64,000 bases of DNA from Corticimicrobacter populi. GTDB taxonomy: Bacteria; Pseudomonadota; Gammaproteobacteria; Burkholderiales; Burkholderiaceae_B. The stretch spans positions 496,001 to 560,000 of the forward strand of contig NZ_QETA01000001.1 in assembly GCF_003123725.1 (NCBI RefSeq). Reading direction: 5' to 3'. The notes under the pieces were generated by a model. That model ran no database searches. It saw only the letters and a program-made list of their open reading frames with translations, and was not told where the DNA came from. Below, in pieces: positions 7,639-15,851 of this stretch (positions within the stretch are counted from its first letter, which is position 1; each line of letters opens with the position of its first letter). The translations under genes were made by a program, and so were the position numbers.

Positions 7639-8564
7639 ACTATTACCCTCACCACATTGGCGACTACATCACGGCTACAGCCCATTTGAGCATGATCGAG
7701 GATGGTGCTTACCGGCGGATGCTGGACCTTTACTACTCACGCGAGCAGGCGCTGCCCAGCGAACAAAAAGCACTGTACAGATTGCTGCGTGCCCGAAGCC
7801 AGGAAGAGCAAGAGGCAGTCGATATCGTCTTGGGAGAGTTTTTCGAGGAAACGATGGACGGCTGGATCCATGGCCGTTGCGATGAAGAGATTGAAAAGGC
7901 TCGAGCCTCCGGGGAACGGGCTCGAACCAATGGCAAGAAGGGAGGTAGACCACGCAAAGATGAACCCAAAGCAAACCTAGACGACGATTCTGGGAAACCA
8001 GAGTACAGCGAAGAGGAAACCCACCGGGTTAATTCTGGGTTTTCCAAAGAAACCCATCAGGAACCCACAGGAAACCCAGAGCAAAAGCCCCCAATAGCCA
8101 ATAGCCAAGAACCAAATAACGTATTTCCTGACGGAAATACTAAAGGCGCTGTCGCGCCTGCCGACCTTCCTCCTGCCGATCCTCCAGACGCGAAACCCCG
8201 AAACCTCGGCTTGCGCGATCTGGTCGCTTTTGGCATCAACGAGCAGCATGCCCGAGACTGGCTGGCCGTGCGCAAGCGCCATCGTGCTCCTTTGACGCCT
8301 ACGGCATGGGCCCGGGTGGTATCCGAATCGGAAAAGGCTGGAATGACGCCAATGCAGGCGGTGGAAATCTGCGCAGCCAGGGGCTGGCGTGGCTTTGAGT
8401 CCGAATGGCTGCACAAATCAGGACCGCCGGGAGGGCAAACACGTGCTGACAGGCTGGATGCCTGGAGCGCGGGGATGAGCAGGGTTATCGAGGCCGGGAA
8501 GGGCGGACGGCCGCAGACAATCGACATGGGGACGATCGATGCAACTGGCAACACAACACGCTGA
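7635..8564 (+). CDS. DUF1376 (YdaU-like) replication-region protein
   Basis: The 309-residue protein opens with the DUF1376 signature: YYPHHIGDYITATAHLS near residue 3, then DGAYRRMLDLYYSREQALP. A low-complexity hydrophilic linker (about 110-210) joins it to a C-terminal domain with HARDWLAVRKRHRAPLTPTAW. Many phage replication initiators have this layout, with an N-terminal DNA-binding domain and a C-terminal partner-binding domain. It is followed by the P-like gene with an overlap, which supports a role as the O-like initiator. The replication role is inference. Confidence 0.75.
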   Translation: MNYYPHHIGDYITATAHLSMIEDGAYRRMLDLYYSREQALPSEQKALYRLLRARSQEEQEAVDIVLGEFFEETMDGWIHGRCDEEIEKARASGERARTNGKKGGRPRKDEPKANLDDDSGKPEYSEEETHRVNSGFSKETHQEPTGNPEQKPPIANSQEPNNVFPDGNTKGAVAPADLPPADPPDAKPRNLGLRDLVAFGINEQHARDWLAVRKRHRAPLTPTAWARVVSESEKAGMTPMQAVEICAARGWRGFESEWLHKSGPPGGQTRADRLDAWSAGMSRVIEAGKGGRPQTIDMGTIDATGNTTR

Positions 8565-9264
8565 CCAATGGCCGGCACAACCCGCTGCGCCTCTGGGTTG
8601 GGCTGGGCGGCTGATCGAAAGGATGCGTGCGATGTACGGCGCGACATTCGACCGACAATGGTCTGGCACGTCGCCAGACCGATTGGCGGAGATCTGGGCA
8701 GAGGAGATTTCAGACCTTACCGGGCAAGAGATTGCCGCTGGATTGCAGGCCTGCCGCGCACGGCCGCTGCCTCCGACAATGCCGGAATTTCGGATCATGT
8801 GCCGGCCGGAGGTTGATCCGTACACGGCCTTCCGAGAAGCGGCGGTTGGCATGGAGGCCAGAGCTCGAGAGTTGCGTGGCGATTGGACGCATCCGGCGAT
8901 TTACTGGGCCGCCGTGCGAATTGGCACTCACGACCTGCTGAACATCGGATACCAGCGTCTGCGGCTGCATTGGGAAAAGGTGCTGCGCGAAGAATTCGCG
9001 CGTGGACAATGGCCAGAAATCCCAAACCCTGCGCCGGCGTTGCCTGCGCCAGGGCAGACTCTGGCGACAAGGGCCGAGGCTGCTGCAGCCATGGAGCATA
9101 TCCGCAGGGAGACTGGTCTAGACCCGCAGCAACAGCCCAGCGACAAGCGGGCATGGGCTCGCCGAATCGTTGATGACCATCAGCGAAAGGGCGGTCGCCG
9201 GTATTCGGCTGCCGTGCTGGATATGGCAAAGCAAGCGGCCGGCATGGTGCACGAGGTCTTGTGA
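8539..9264 (+). CDS. Probable replication protein P-like helicase loader
   Basis: The 241-residue protein sits directly after the DUF1376 gene, overlapping it by 26 bases. It resembles phage lambda P-type proteins in its N-terminal half: WAGRLIERMRAMYGATFDRQW, then WAEEISDLTGQEIAAGL and PPTMPEFRIMCRP. P proteins load the host DnaB helicase onto the origin. No Walker motif is present, as expected for P rather than DnaC. The order initiator, loader, RusA is classical. The family call is by pattern and position. Confidence 0.65.
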   Translation: MQLATQHADQWPAQPAAPLGWAGRLIERMRAMYGATFDRQWSGTSPDRLAEIWAEEISDLTGQEIAAGLQACRARPLPPTMPEFRIMCRPEVDPYTAFREAAVGMEARARELRGDWTHPAIYWAAVRIGTHDLLNIGYQRLRLHWEKVLREEFARGQWPEIPNPAPALPAPGQTLATRAEAAAAMEHIRRETGLDPQQQPSDKRAWARRIVDDHQRKGGRRYSAAVLDMAKQAAGMVHEVL

Positions 9265-9284
9265 TGCAAGCAGAGAGGACAGCA

Positions 9285-9713
9285 ATGAGCGTCGAAATCA
9301 CGATACCGGGGATCCCGGTCGGCAAGGGGAGGCCGCGCGCCGCAAGGCGTGGCAAACATGTCACGCTGTATACGCCAGCAAAAACAGTCAGCTACGAGGG
9401 CAAGGTGGCGCTGGCTGGTCAGCAAGCAATGGCTGGGCTCGCACCGCTACTTGGACCGTTGGTCGTCACGATGGGTGTTTATATGCCGGTACCCGCGTCT
9501 TGGTCCAAGAAAAAACAGCAGGCCGCTCTGCAGGGGATTGAATTGCCGGCGAAGAAGCCTGACAGCGACAACGTGATCAAGGCTGTATTTGATGCTTTGA
9601 ATGGTGTCGTGTGGATCGATGACGTGCAGGTCGTCGATCTTGCGTTACGCAAGCGGTACTCACTGACGCCTGGTGTTCATATGGTAGTAGAGCAAATGAG
9701 GCCAGCCGTATGA
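9285..9713 (+). CDS. rusA: RusA-like Holliday junction resolvase
   Basis: This 142-residue protein shows the RusA pattern: IPGIPVGKGRPRAARRG at the N-terminus, KKPDSDNVIKAVFDALNG near residue 85, and VWIDDVQV with the acidic catalytic residues. It cuts Holliday junctions that arise in phage recombination and replication. The ATG at 9285 is chosen over one at 9264 because AGAGGA lies six bases upstream. It overlaps the next gene by ATGA. Confidence 0.9.
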   Translation: MSVEITIPGIPVGKGRPRAARRGKHVTLYTPAKTVSYEGKVALAGQQAMAGLAPLLGPLVVTMGVYMPVPASWSKKKQQAALQGIELPAKKPDSDNVIKAVFDALNGVVWIDDVQVVDLALRKRYSLTPGVHMVVEQMRPAV

Positions 9714-10096
9714 CGAAATTTCGCAAAACCAAAATTATCGGATCCGGTGTGTCTGGTGAGGACTTGTTGTGGAATTGGTCACGCTGGCAATGGTCTGGCC
9801 CTACGGTCGGCAATATGTCTGATTGCATCCCGTATGAGGATGTTGATCCCAGGCCAATAGTCGTCGATCTGGCCAGGAAGGTCGACGATCTTCATCAGGA
9901 ACTGCCACTGCATGAGCGGATGATAGTCACCGCAGAATATCCGCAGCGGCATGAACGCTTTGCAGGCATGGACGCAAGGCAAAGGCGCGAGGCCGCATCG
10001 CGTTGGATTGTCGAGGAAACAGGAGTCAGCCTGACGGAAAATGAATACAAGCTCTATCTGGGGTTGTTCCGCGACAGAGTGGGGAGGTTAGTGTGA
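9710..10096 (+). CDS. Possible antitermination protein Q-like
   Basis: The 128-residue protein follows RusA, which is the usual place for Q. An N-terminal tryptophan-rich motif (LLWNWSRWQWSG, near residue 19) resembles the start of Q proteins of the phage 82/21 type. A helical C-terminal half contains HERMIVTAEYPQRH and ends ENEYKLYLGLFRDRV. Q proteins let RNA polymerase read through late terminators. No zinc-binding cysteines are present. The call is tentative. Confidence 0.45.
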   Translation: MTKFRKTKIIGSGVSGEDLLWNWSRWQWSGPTVGNMSDCIPYEDVDPRPIVVDLARKVDDLHQELPLHERMIVTAEYPQRHERFAGMDARQRREAASRWIVEETGVSLTENEYKLYLGLFRDRVGRLV

Positions 10097-10374
10097 AATA
10101 CGCCCCGGAAATTATCGAGGTCATGTCGGCATTCCCTGGTCGAAGGTTCAAAGTTCGGCACCTGACGAAGGTGGCTGTTTCTTCGATGGCAACTACATCA
10201 ATGACATCTGCGCGCCGGCAGGTGCAGCGGGTCCTGGCTTATCTTGAGGAGCTGGGCCAGATCTGTAGCACCAGGGGTGAGGTAAGCAATGGTGAGGACG
10301 CGGAGTATTGGTGGGCGCAACGATATGCTCCTGTGCAGGGCCAAGGAAATATTGATATAAGGCGTGCGCCTTGA
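10093..10374 (+). CDS. Small winged-helix-like hypothetical protein
   Basis: The 93-residue protein starts at a GTG that overlaps the previous stop codon. Its sequence (FKVRHLTKVAVSS..., RRQVQRVLAYLEELGQI) fits a winged helix-turn-helix, with a recognition-type helix followed by a hairpin. It ends the early operon. A DNA-binding regulatory role is likely but no family is recognised. Confidence 0.55.
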   Translation: MKYAPEIIEVMSAFPGRRFKVRHLTKVAVSSMATTSMTSARRQVQRVLAYLEELGQICSTRGEVSNGEDAEYWWAQRYAPVQGQGNIDIRRAP

Positions 10375-10415
10375 ATGGAAATAGCTCGAAATTGATCTTT
10401 AGGGGATAAATTTCT

Positions 10416-10425
10416 GGTATAAAAA
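10416..10425 (+). promoter_or_regulatory. Extended -10 promoter of the AT-rich cargo gene
   Basis: TGGTATAAA matches the extended -10 form TGnTATAAT in eight of nine positions. A possible -35 is TTGATC at 10392, 20 bases upstream, which is longer than optimal, so the extended -10 is likely to drive expression. Confidence 0.45.
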
Positions 10426-10943
10426 TGGTCGTTAAAAACCTTTTGGGGAATAAATTGAGTCAAATTGGAAAAGTTGTGCCAAGCAGCGAAACCGATAAGC
10501 TTTTTATGTGGGAAGACCACACCCAAAAGGCAAAAGTATCGGTTGATAATTTTTTTAAGATGATCTTGGAGATGGCGGTTCATCACAGAGACGTGCAAGC
10601 CTTGGGGCTATCATTGGAGTATTTTGGCACTGACAATGTTGAAAAAATCGCTTTTATCAAAACACCGTTTGGCGAACTGAGGGCTAGAATTGAGTGGTTT
10701 TTTGGTGAAAAAAACCTCGATGTTGCTTTGGTATTTGACCGAAACATCAAGGATAAGTACGACACTCCTTATTGGGAGAAGGTTTGGGCGCTTAATTTTG
10801 AGAGGCCATGTGTTCTAAAATCTGGTGGTGAGAATCCTATTCGTATTGATGTCCTGGGGCGAAACGATGACAGTAGGTGGAGAGAGTCTTATCGCGCCAT
10901 TCAGCATCTGATTTATGCGTTGGTGGAAGGGCCACAGTTCTAA
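10425..10943 (+). CDS. AT-rich hypothetical protein, probable cargo gene
   Basis: The 172-residue protein is not recognised. Composition differs from its neighbours: a 60-base sample at 10621-10680 has 22 G or C (37 percent). It has its own extended -10 promoter (TGGTATAAAA at 10416-10425), which lies so close to the ATG that this codon may be outside the message. A TTG at 10455, with GGGG six bases upstream, gives a 162-residue alternative. Aromatic and charged residues dominate, and no signal peptide or membrane segment is seen. It looks like a moron gene expressed independently of the early operon. Confidence 0.6.
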   Translation: MVVKNLLGNKLSQIGKVVPSSETDKLFMWEDHTQKAKVSVDNFFKMILEMAVHHRDVQALGLSLEYFGTDNVEKIAFIKTPFGELRARIEWFFGEKNLDVALVFDRNIKDKYDTPYWEKVWALNFERPCVLKSGGENPIRIDVLGRNDDSRWRESYRAIQHLIYALVEGPQF

Positions 10944-10956
10944 CGTTTTGGAGTAG

Positions 10957-11025
10957 ATGTCAAAGCAGTATCAAAAAACCGCGACATTTGCCTCTGGCAA
11001 ACCGCGACCAAAACCGCGACAATAA
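10957..11025 (+). CDS. 22-codon ORF carrying three AAACCGCGAC repeats
   Basis: An ATG with GGAG close upstream opens a 22-residue frame ending in TAA. It contains three copies of AAACCGCGAC, at 10976-10985, 10999-11008 and 11011-11020. The peptide tail is GKPRPKPRQ. The repeats may matter as DNA, for example as binding sites, more than as protein. The rest of the gap 10944-11104 holds only this and the terminator. Confidence 0.25.
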   Translation: MSKQYQKTATFASGKPRPKPRQ

Positions 11026-11058
11026 CGCCAGGGCGCTCGCGTCCTGAGAAAACAAAAG

Positions 11059-11090
11059 CCCCGCCATCGAGAGATCGGCGGGGGTTTTAT
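11059..11090 (+). terminator. Rho-independent terminator before the late block
   Basis: CCCCGCC (11059-11065) pairs with GGCGGGG (11077-11083), with an inner ATC/GAT pairing, followed by TTTTATTT. It ends the early/cargo transcripts just upstream of the metallopeptidase gene and is the kind of site an antiterminator would override. Confidence 0.85.
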
Positions 11091-11104
11091 TTGGAGCCTT
11101 ACGC

Positions 11105-11731
11105 ATGGACATCACCGCGCGGCCTTATCCGCCCGCCGATCTGGTTGGTGATGATGCTTCGATCGTTACGACTCTACGGCCGGCACCAGAGATAGGCGAC
11201 TGGATAAGGGCAAACATCTTGGAAGAGGGCGGTGCGCTCTACAATCCAGATCACTCGCATCTGATCGATGCCGATCTGTGCTTTCTGTGGGCATCAACCG
11301 CCTTCACGAAGCAAGGCCGCACGGTCCTTGGCCAGTGTGAGCAGCTCATGTTCCGCGCCGGAGGCTGGCAGAAGGCTCGCCAGGAGCAGCAGATGCGGGA
11401 ATGGTTCGGCTTTGTGCCGGACTTCATCATCACCCTGGCGGCTGACTATTGCTCCCAGTGCAGCGACATTGAGTTCTGCAGCTTGGTCGAGCATGAGCTG
11501 ATGCACATCGGCCAGCAGATGGACGAGTTTGAATCACCCAAGTTCGACAAGGAGGGCAGGCCGAAGCTTTACATGCGCGGCCATGATGTCGAAGAGTTCA
11601 TTGGGGTGGTTGAGCGATACGGCGCGTCCAGGGATGTGCAGCGCATGATTGATGCTGCCAGCCGCGCGCCGGCGGCGGGAAGGACAAGCATCGCTCGCGC
11701 TTGCGGAACCTGCCTAAAGGTAGCCGCTTAG
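11105..11731 (+). CDS. Putative phage zinc metallopeptidase
   Basis: This 208-residue protein carries the zinc motif VEHELMHIGQQMDEFE (about residue 128), an HExxH-like HELMH with a further histidine and glutamate. This pattern defines the putative phage metallopeptidase family found just before the terminase genes. The start has GGAG eight bases upstream. Its substrate is unknown, and a role in virion maturation is only suggested by position. Confidence 0.8.
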   Translation: MDITARPYPPADLVGDDASIVTTLRPAPEIGDWIRANILEEGGALYNPDHSHLIDADLCFLWASTAFTKQGRTVLGQCEQLMFRAGGWQKARQEQQMREWFGFVPDFIITLAADYCSQCSDIEFCSLVEHELMHIGQQMDEFESPKFDKEGRPKLYMRGHDVEEFIGVVERYGASRDVQRMIDAASRAPAAGRTSIARACGTCLKVAA

Positions 11732-11732
11732 C

Positions 11733-12392
11733 TTATTTTTTAGAGTCTCGCTTGGCGATCGCTTCTCTGGATCCTTCAGGAAGGCTTGCGAACATGTTTT
11801 CAAGCCTTTGTGGCTGAGAAATCATTTGCTCAACGATGATGTTCACCAGTTCAAAAAGGGTGTGGACTTGATCCGCGTGGTCTTCTTCGGTCATCACCCC
11901 GGGGTGTACAGCTTCATTGCCAACGACCCGCACAATATCCAGTGCTTGTTGAACGCGGGTGGGTAGGCCTTCTTTTACCAGCGCTGCGATATCGGAATTG
12001 ATGTTTTTGCCAGGCTGCCCAAGTTCTACACACAGCTTTTGAATGCAAAGCCTGAGCAGAGCTGCTGCCCCTCTTGGTGAAGCTTGGGCTATTGAGCGCG
12101 CTTCCGAGTAGTCTCTTGAACATGCATCTGGTAGGTTGGCATGGGGCATTGGAGCAGAGGTTGTTTGTGGGGAAAGCATTTTTCCGCTCACATTGAATCC
12201 CTGCCAAAGAGTAATTCCACGGCAACTGTAGCAAATACATTGCCATAACGCCTCATGCTCATAATCATCCGGCCCTCCCGTAGGGTCATAAATGTGCCTG
12301 TATAGCTTTTCCCACGTCATTTGAGAGTGAGCGCTGCAGTGAGGGCATATGAAGGCAGGCAGTCGAAAACTAGGGGATGGATGCGGGCTCAT
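11733..12392 (-). CDS. DUF4145 domain protein, probable cargo/defence gene
   Basis: The 219-residue protein runs against all its neighbours. An N-terminal zinc ribbon (CPHCSAHS ... CICYSCRG, residues 16-60) is followed by a DUF4145 helical domain: SPRGAAALLRLCIQKLC, then VQQALDIVRVVGNEAVHPG. DUF4145 also occurs in type I restriction subunits and in standalone prophage genes. The minus-strand placement between the metallopeptidase and terminase genes marks it as a moron. A role in excluding other phages is inference. Confidence 0.75.
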   Translation of the reverse strand: MSPHPSPSFRLPAFICPHCSAHSQMTWEKLYRHIYDPTGGPDDYEHEALWQCICYSCRGITLWQGFNVSGKMLSPQTTSAPMPHANLPDACSRDYSEARSIAQASPRGAAALLRLCIQKLCVELGQPGKNINSDIAALVKEGLPTRVQQALDIVRVVGNEAVHPGVMTEEDHADQVHTLFELVNIIVEQMISQPQRLENMFASLPEGSREAIAKRDSKK

Positions 12393-12452
12393 GGGTGGCC
12401 ATCAAGAAAGATTAAGCATCGGGTTTTATACAAGTTTTAGGAAATATTAGCT

Positions 12453-12926
12453 ATGGCAGCACTTAAAGACGATCAGAAAGTGTTCATCGTCCAAGCGCTG
12501 GCATGCTTTGACGCTCCGTCCCAAGTGATTGAGGCGGTAAAACAGGAGTTCGGGATTGATGTGAGCCCCCAACAGCTCCAGGCGTATAACCCGGCCACAA
12601 AGGCGGGCGCACGCATGAGCCAGAAGCTCAAGGATATTTTTGAAGCTACTCGGAAGCGGTTTCTTGCTGAAGTCAGCGACATTCCTGTGGCCAATCAAGC
12701 CTATCGTTTGCGCCAACTTCAGCGGATGGTGCATGAGTCGATGAAGCGCAAGAACATCGTCTTGGCCGCATCTCTACTCGAGCAGGCCGCCAAGGAAAGC
12801 GGTGGCATGTTTACGAACAAGCGGGAATTGAGCGGCCCGGGTGGCAAGCCAATGGAACATAGGACGGTTGTGGTCGATGAAAAATCAGTCGCCGCTGCCG
12901 TCTCCGCTCTTGAAGATGAGTTCTGA
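12453..12926 (+). CDS. DUF2280 protein, probable small terminase subunit
   Basis: This 157-residue protein fits DUF2280: a short HTH-like N-terminus (VFIVQALACFDAPSQVIEAV), then RKRFLAEVSDIPVANQAYRLRQL split over two helices, and a C-terminus SGPGGKPMEHRTVVV. DUF2280 proteins precede the large terminase and are taken as its DNA-recognition subunit. It overlaps the terL start by 11 bases. Confidence 0.8.
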   Translation: MAALKDDQKVFIVQALACFDAPSQVIEAVKQEFGIDVSPQQLQAYNPATKAGARMSQKLKDIFEATRKRFLAEVSDIPVANQAYRLRQLQRMVHESMKRKNIVLAASLLEQAAKESGGMFTNKRELSGPGGKPMEHRTVVVDEKSVAAAVSALEDEF

Positions 12927-14373
12927 TGTTGACCCTGACGTAATCCGCCAGGTAGCAAAGGTACGATGCCAGGACGAGGGGCTGTTCTTCGCGCGGTACT
13001 TTTTCAAGCAGCGCATGGGGGCCAAGATGATCGTGGCCCCGCACCACCGGGTAATTCAGCGCACGCTGCAGCGGGTCATTGACGGCGAGATCACGCGGCT
13101 GATCATCAATGTGCCGCCCGGCTACACCAAGACCGAATTGGCCACGATCAATATGATCGGGCGCGGGCTGGCGCTGAACAATCGCGCTCGGTTCATGCAC
13201 CTGTCGTACTCGCATAACTTGGCGCTGCTCAACAGCAGCACGGCGCGGGGCATTGTCAAGTCGCAGGCGTATCAAGGCATGTGGCCTATGACGCTGCGCG
13301 ACGATGCCGACAGCAAAGCCATGTGGTGGACTGAGCATGGTGGTGGCGTGTACGCATCGTCTGCCGCAGGGCAAGTGACGGGCTTCCGAGCTGGTCACAT
13401 GGAGCCAGGCTGGCAGGGTGCGCTGCTCATTGACGATCCGGTAAAGCCGGATGACGCATACAGCGAGACTGTGCGGGGCGGGATCAATGACCGCTTCAAC
13501 GAGACAATCAAGTCCAGGTTGGCGCTGGAGACGACACCCATGGTCGTCATCATGCAGCGTATCCATTATCACGATCTAAGCGGCTACTTGTTGCGTGGAG
13601 GATCGGGCGAACAATGGCATCACCTGTGTCTGCCGGTGATCATCGACAACAGCGAGGTGTACCCAAGCGAGAACACGCATGGGATACAGATAGCGCACGG
13701 GCTGCCTGATGGATGGTTGTGGCCGTTCAAGCACAACGAGTCGCATCGCACGGCGCTGTTCTCGCATCGGAGAACGGCCGAAGCGCAGTACATGCAGCGT
13801 CCACGCCGGTTCAATTCTGAAGGGGCATTGTGGACTGAAGGATTGATAGCGGCAGCGCACGCTTTACAGATCCGCTATGAGTTGGCCCGCACTGTTGTAG
13901 CGGTTGACCCCGCGACAACAAACAATGATGAGAGTGACGAAACCGGCATTGTGGCGGCCAGTTCGTATGGGCATGGGGATGATCGCCAGTTCTCTGTTGA
14001 CGGGGACTACAGCGGCAAATTCAGTCCGAACGGATGGGCGCAGAAAGCCATGGCTGCCTATGAGCAGCACCAGGCTGACGCGATCGTCATTGAGACGAAC
14101 CAGGGCGGTGACATGGCGGAATCGACGCTGCGCAATGCCGGGTTCAAGGGCCGCGTTGTGCGCGTCCACGCAAGCAAGGGCAAGTTCGCTCGAGCTGAGC
14201 CGATATCTGCTCTGTATGAACAGGGCCGGGTGTCACATCGTGGTGCGTTGTACCTGCTGGAAAACCAGCTGATGGAGTACGTGCCAGCCACTGCAAAAAA
14301 ATCGCCTGACCGGCTTGATGCCATGGTCTGGGCGCTAACCAATCTCAACGGCCCGCGCGGCTTTTTTGGCTAA
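12916..14373 (+). CDS. terL: Terminase large subunit
   Basis: This 485-residue packaging motor has an N-terminal ATPase and a C-terminal nuclease. The ATPase P-loop region reads NVPPGYTKTELATI, and the Walker B-like segment is ALLIDDPVKPDDA. The nuclease begins AVDPATTNNDESDETGI, with acidic metal ligands. It cuts and pumps phage DNA into the prohead. The ATG at 12916 overlaps the DUF2280 stop region. An upstream in-frame start at 12841 would overlap DUF2280 much further and is less likely. Confidence 0.93.
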   Translation: MSSDVDPDVIRQVAKVRCQDEGLFFARYFFKQRMGAKMIVAPHHRVIQRTLQRVIDGEITRLIINVPPGYTKTELATINMIGRGLALNNRARFMHLSYSHNLALLNSSTARGIVKSQAYQGMWPMTLRDDADSKAMWWTEHGGGVYASSAAGQVTGFRAGHMEPGWQGALLIDDPVKPDDAYSETVRGGINDRFNETIKSRLALETTPMVVIMQRIHYHDLSGYLLRGGSGEQWHHLCLPVIIDNSEVYPSENTHGIQIAHGLPDGWLWPFKHNESHRTALFSHRRTAEAQYMQRPRRFNSEGALWTEGLIAAAHALQIRYELARTVVAVDPATTNNDESDETGIVAASSYGHGDDRQFSVDGDYSGKFSPNGWAQKAMAAYEQHQADAIVIETNQGGDMAESTLRNAGFKGRVVRVHASKGKFARAEPISALYEQGRVSHRGALYLLENQLMEYVPATAKKSPDRLDAMVWALTNLNGPRGFFG

Positions 14374-14375
14374 AC

Positions 14376-15851
14376 ATGAGCATGTTCAATTGGTTCAAGC
14401 GAAAAGACGCTGAGGCGGCCGTCGCGCCGCGCCGGGGGCTTTTCTCGACGCATCCGCTTGGTGAGAAGATTCGGCCCAGATTTGAGATGCCAGCGTTTGA
14501 GCAGCCGAAAGGTGCGCCTGGTGTTGCGTCTGATAGTGGAGACATTGGTGAAAGGGTGTCTCCAAAGGCTGCGGTTGGATTCGCTCCAGTCAATGAGGCC
14601 CAACTGGGTTTTTACGCGGCGGGCAGTGCATTTATCGGCTACCAAGCCTGTGCGATGTTGGCGACCAACTGGCTGATCGACAAGGCCTGTGGCATGCCTG
14701 GGCGGGATGCAATACGAAATGGATTCCTGCTGACATGCGGATCTGAGGATGTGTCGAAGCGACTTCGGGCATATGACAGCAGGTTCGCGGTCGTTGCAAA
14801 CATGCGCGAGATGATCCATTTTGGTCGTGTGTACGGTGGGCGTGTTGTTTTGTTCGAAATTGACAGCGACAACCCTGAGGAATACTACAAGGCACCGTTC
14901 AACATCGATGGCGTGCGTCCAGGATCCTACCGGGGGATGTCTCAGATTGATCCCAACTGGATGACGCCGGTACTGACTGAGCGGAACCTGAGGGACCCGG
15001 CGGCGCGCGATTACTACGTGCCCACATTCTGGCGCATCGGAGATCGGGTTTACCACCGGTCTCATCTGCATATCTTCGTCCCGTACCCGGTGCCGGACTA
15101 CCTAAAGCCATCGTATCGATTCTTGGGGGTGTCTGTACCCCAGAGGATGATGGAGCGGGCATATGCGGCAGAGCGCAGCGCGAATGAGGGCCCTCAATTG
15201 TTGATGACCAAGAGGCTTACGTCTCTGGGCGTTGGCGATGCGGCACTCGGAAACCGTGATGCGCTCGAAAAGAACCTAGCTGAGTGGGTTGCGTACCGAG
15301 ATAACTACGGTGTGCGCGTGGGCGGTGCAGATGAAACGATCCAGCAATTTGACACTGCGCTGGCTGATGTGGACACAGTCATCATGACTCAGTTCCAACT
15401 GGCGGCGGCAGTGGCAAACGTGCCTGCGACGAAATTGCTGCAGACGCAACCCAAAGGCTTCAACGCCACGGGCGAATACGAACAGAGTGTGTACAGGGAG
15501 GACCTGGAGAGCATCCAGGCCAATGATCTGTCGCCACTGCTTGAGCGGCACTACAGGATTCTGGCCCGATCGGAAGAGATCGTGACGGAAATGGAGATCA
15601 GCATCCAATGGCTGCCTTTGGACAGCCCGACTGCGAAGGAATGGGCTGATATCGAAAAGGTCAAGGCGGACCGTGACTCTGTGCTGTTTAACACGGGCGC
15701 TATCGACGCACAGGATATCCGGACTCGGCTGCGAGAAGACCGCGAAGGCGATTACCACAACATCGAGGAGGCTGAGTTCGTAGATGGCGAAGCGCATGGT
15801 AACGAAACGCCGCCAGCAGTGGGGGCAGGAGCGCCGGGCCGAGCAGTTTAA
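14376..15851 (+). CDS. Portal protein (DUF1073 family)
   Basis: The 491-residue protein follows terL by two bases. It matches the DUF1073 portal family: NWLIDKACGMPGRDAIRNGF, MIHFGRVYGGRVVLFEID, YVPTFWRIGDRVYHRSHL, and LAAAVANVPATKLLQTQPKGFNATGE. The portal dodecamer forms the DNA entry channel at one capsid vertex. The last 67 bases overlap the next gene. Confidence 0.9.
   Translation: MSMFNWFKRKDAEAAVAPRRGLFSTHPLGEKIRPRFEMPAFEQPKGAPGVASDSGDIGERVSPKAAVGFAPVNEAQLGFYAAGSAFIGYQACAMLATNWLIDKACGMPGRDAIRNGFLLTCGSEDVSKRLRAYDSRFAVVANMREMIHFGRVYGGRVVLFEIDSDNPEEYYKAPFNIDGVRPGSYRGMSQIDPNWMTPVLTERNLRDPAARDYYVPTFWRIGDRVYHRSHLHIFVPYPVPDYLKPSYRFLGVSVPQRMMERAYAAERSANEGPQLLMTKRLTSLGVGDAALGNRDALEKNLAEWVAYRDNYGVRVGGADETIQQFDTALADVDTVIMTQFQLAAAVANVPATKLLQTQPKGFNATGEYEQSVYREDLESIQANDLSPLLERHYRILARSEEIVTEMEISIQWLPLDSPTAKEWADIEKVKADRDSVLFNTGAIDAQDIRTRLREDREGDYHNIEEAEFVDGEAHGNETPPAVGAGAPGRAV

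Noticed and set aside
10957-11025. CRISPR-like array from the AAACCGCGAC repeats
   Set aside because: Only three 10-bp copies with unequal short spacing and no cas genes.
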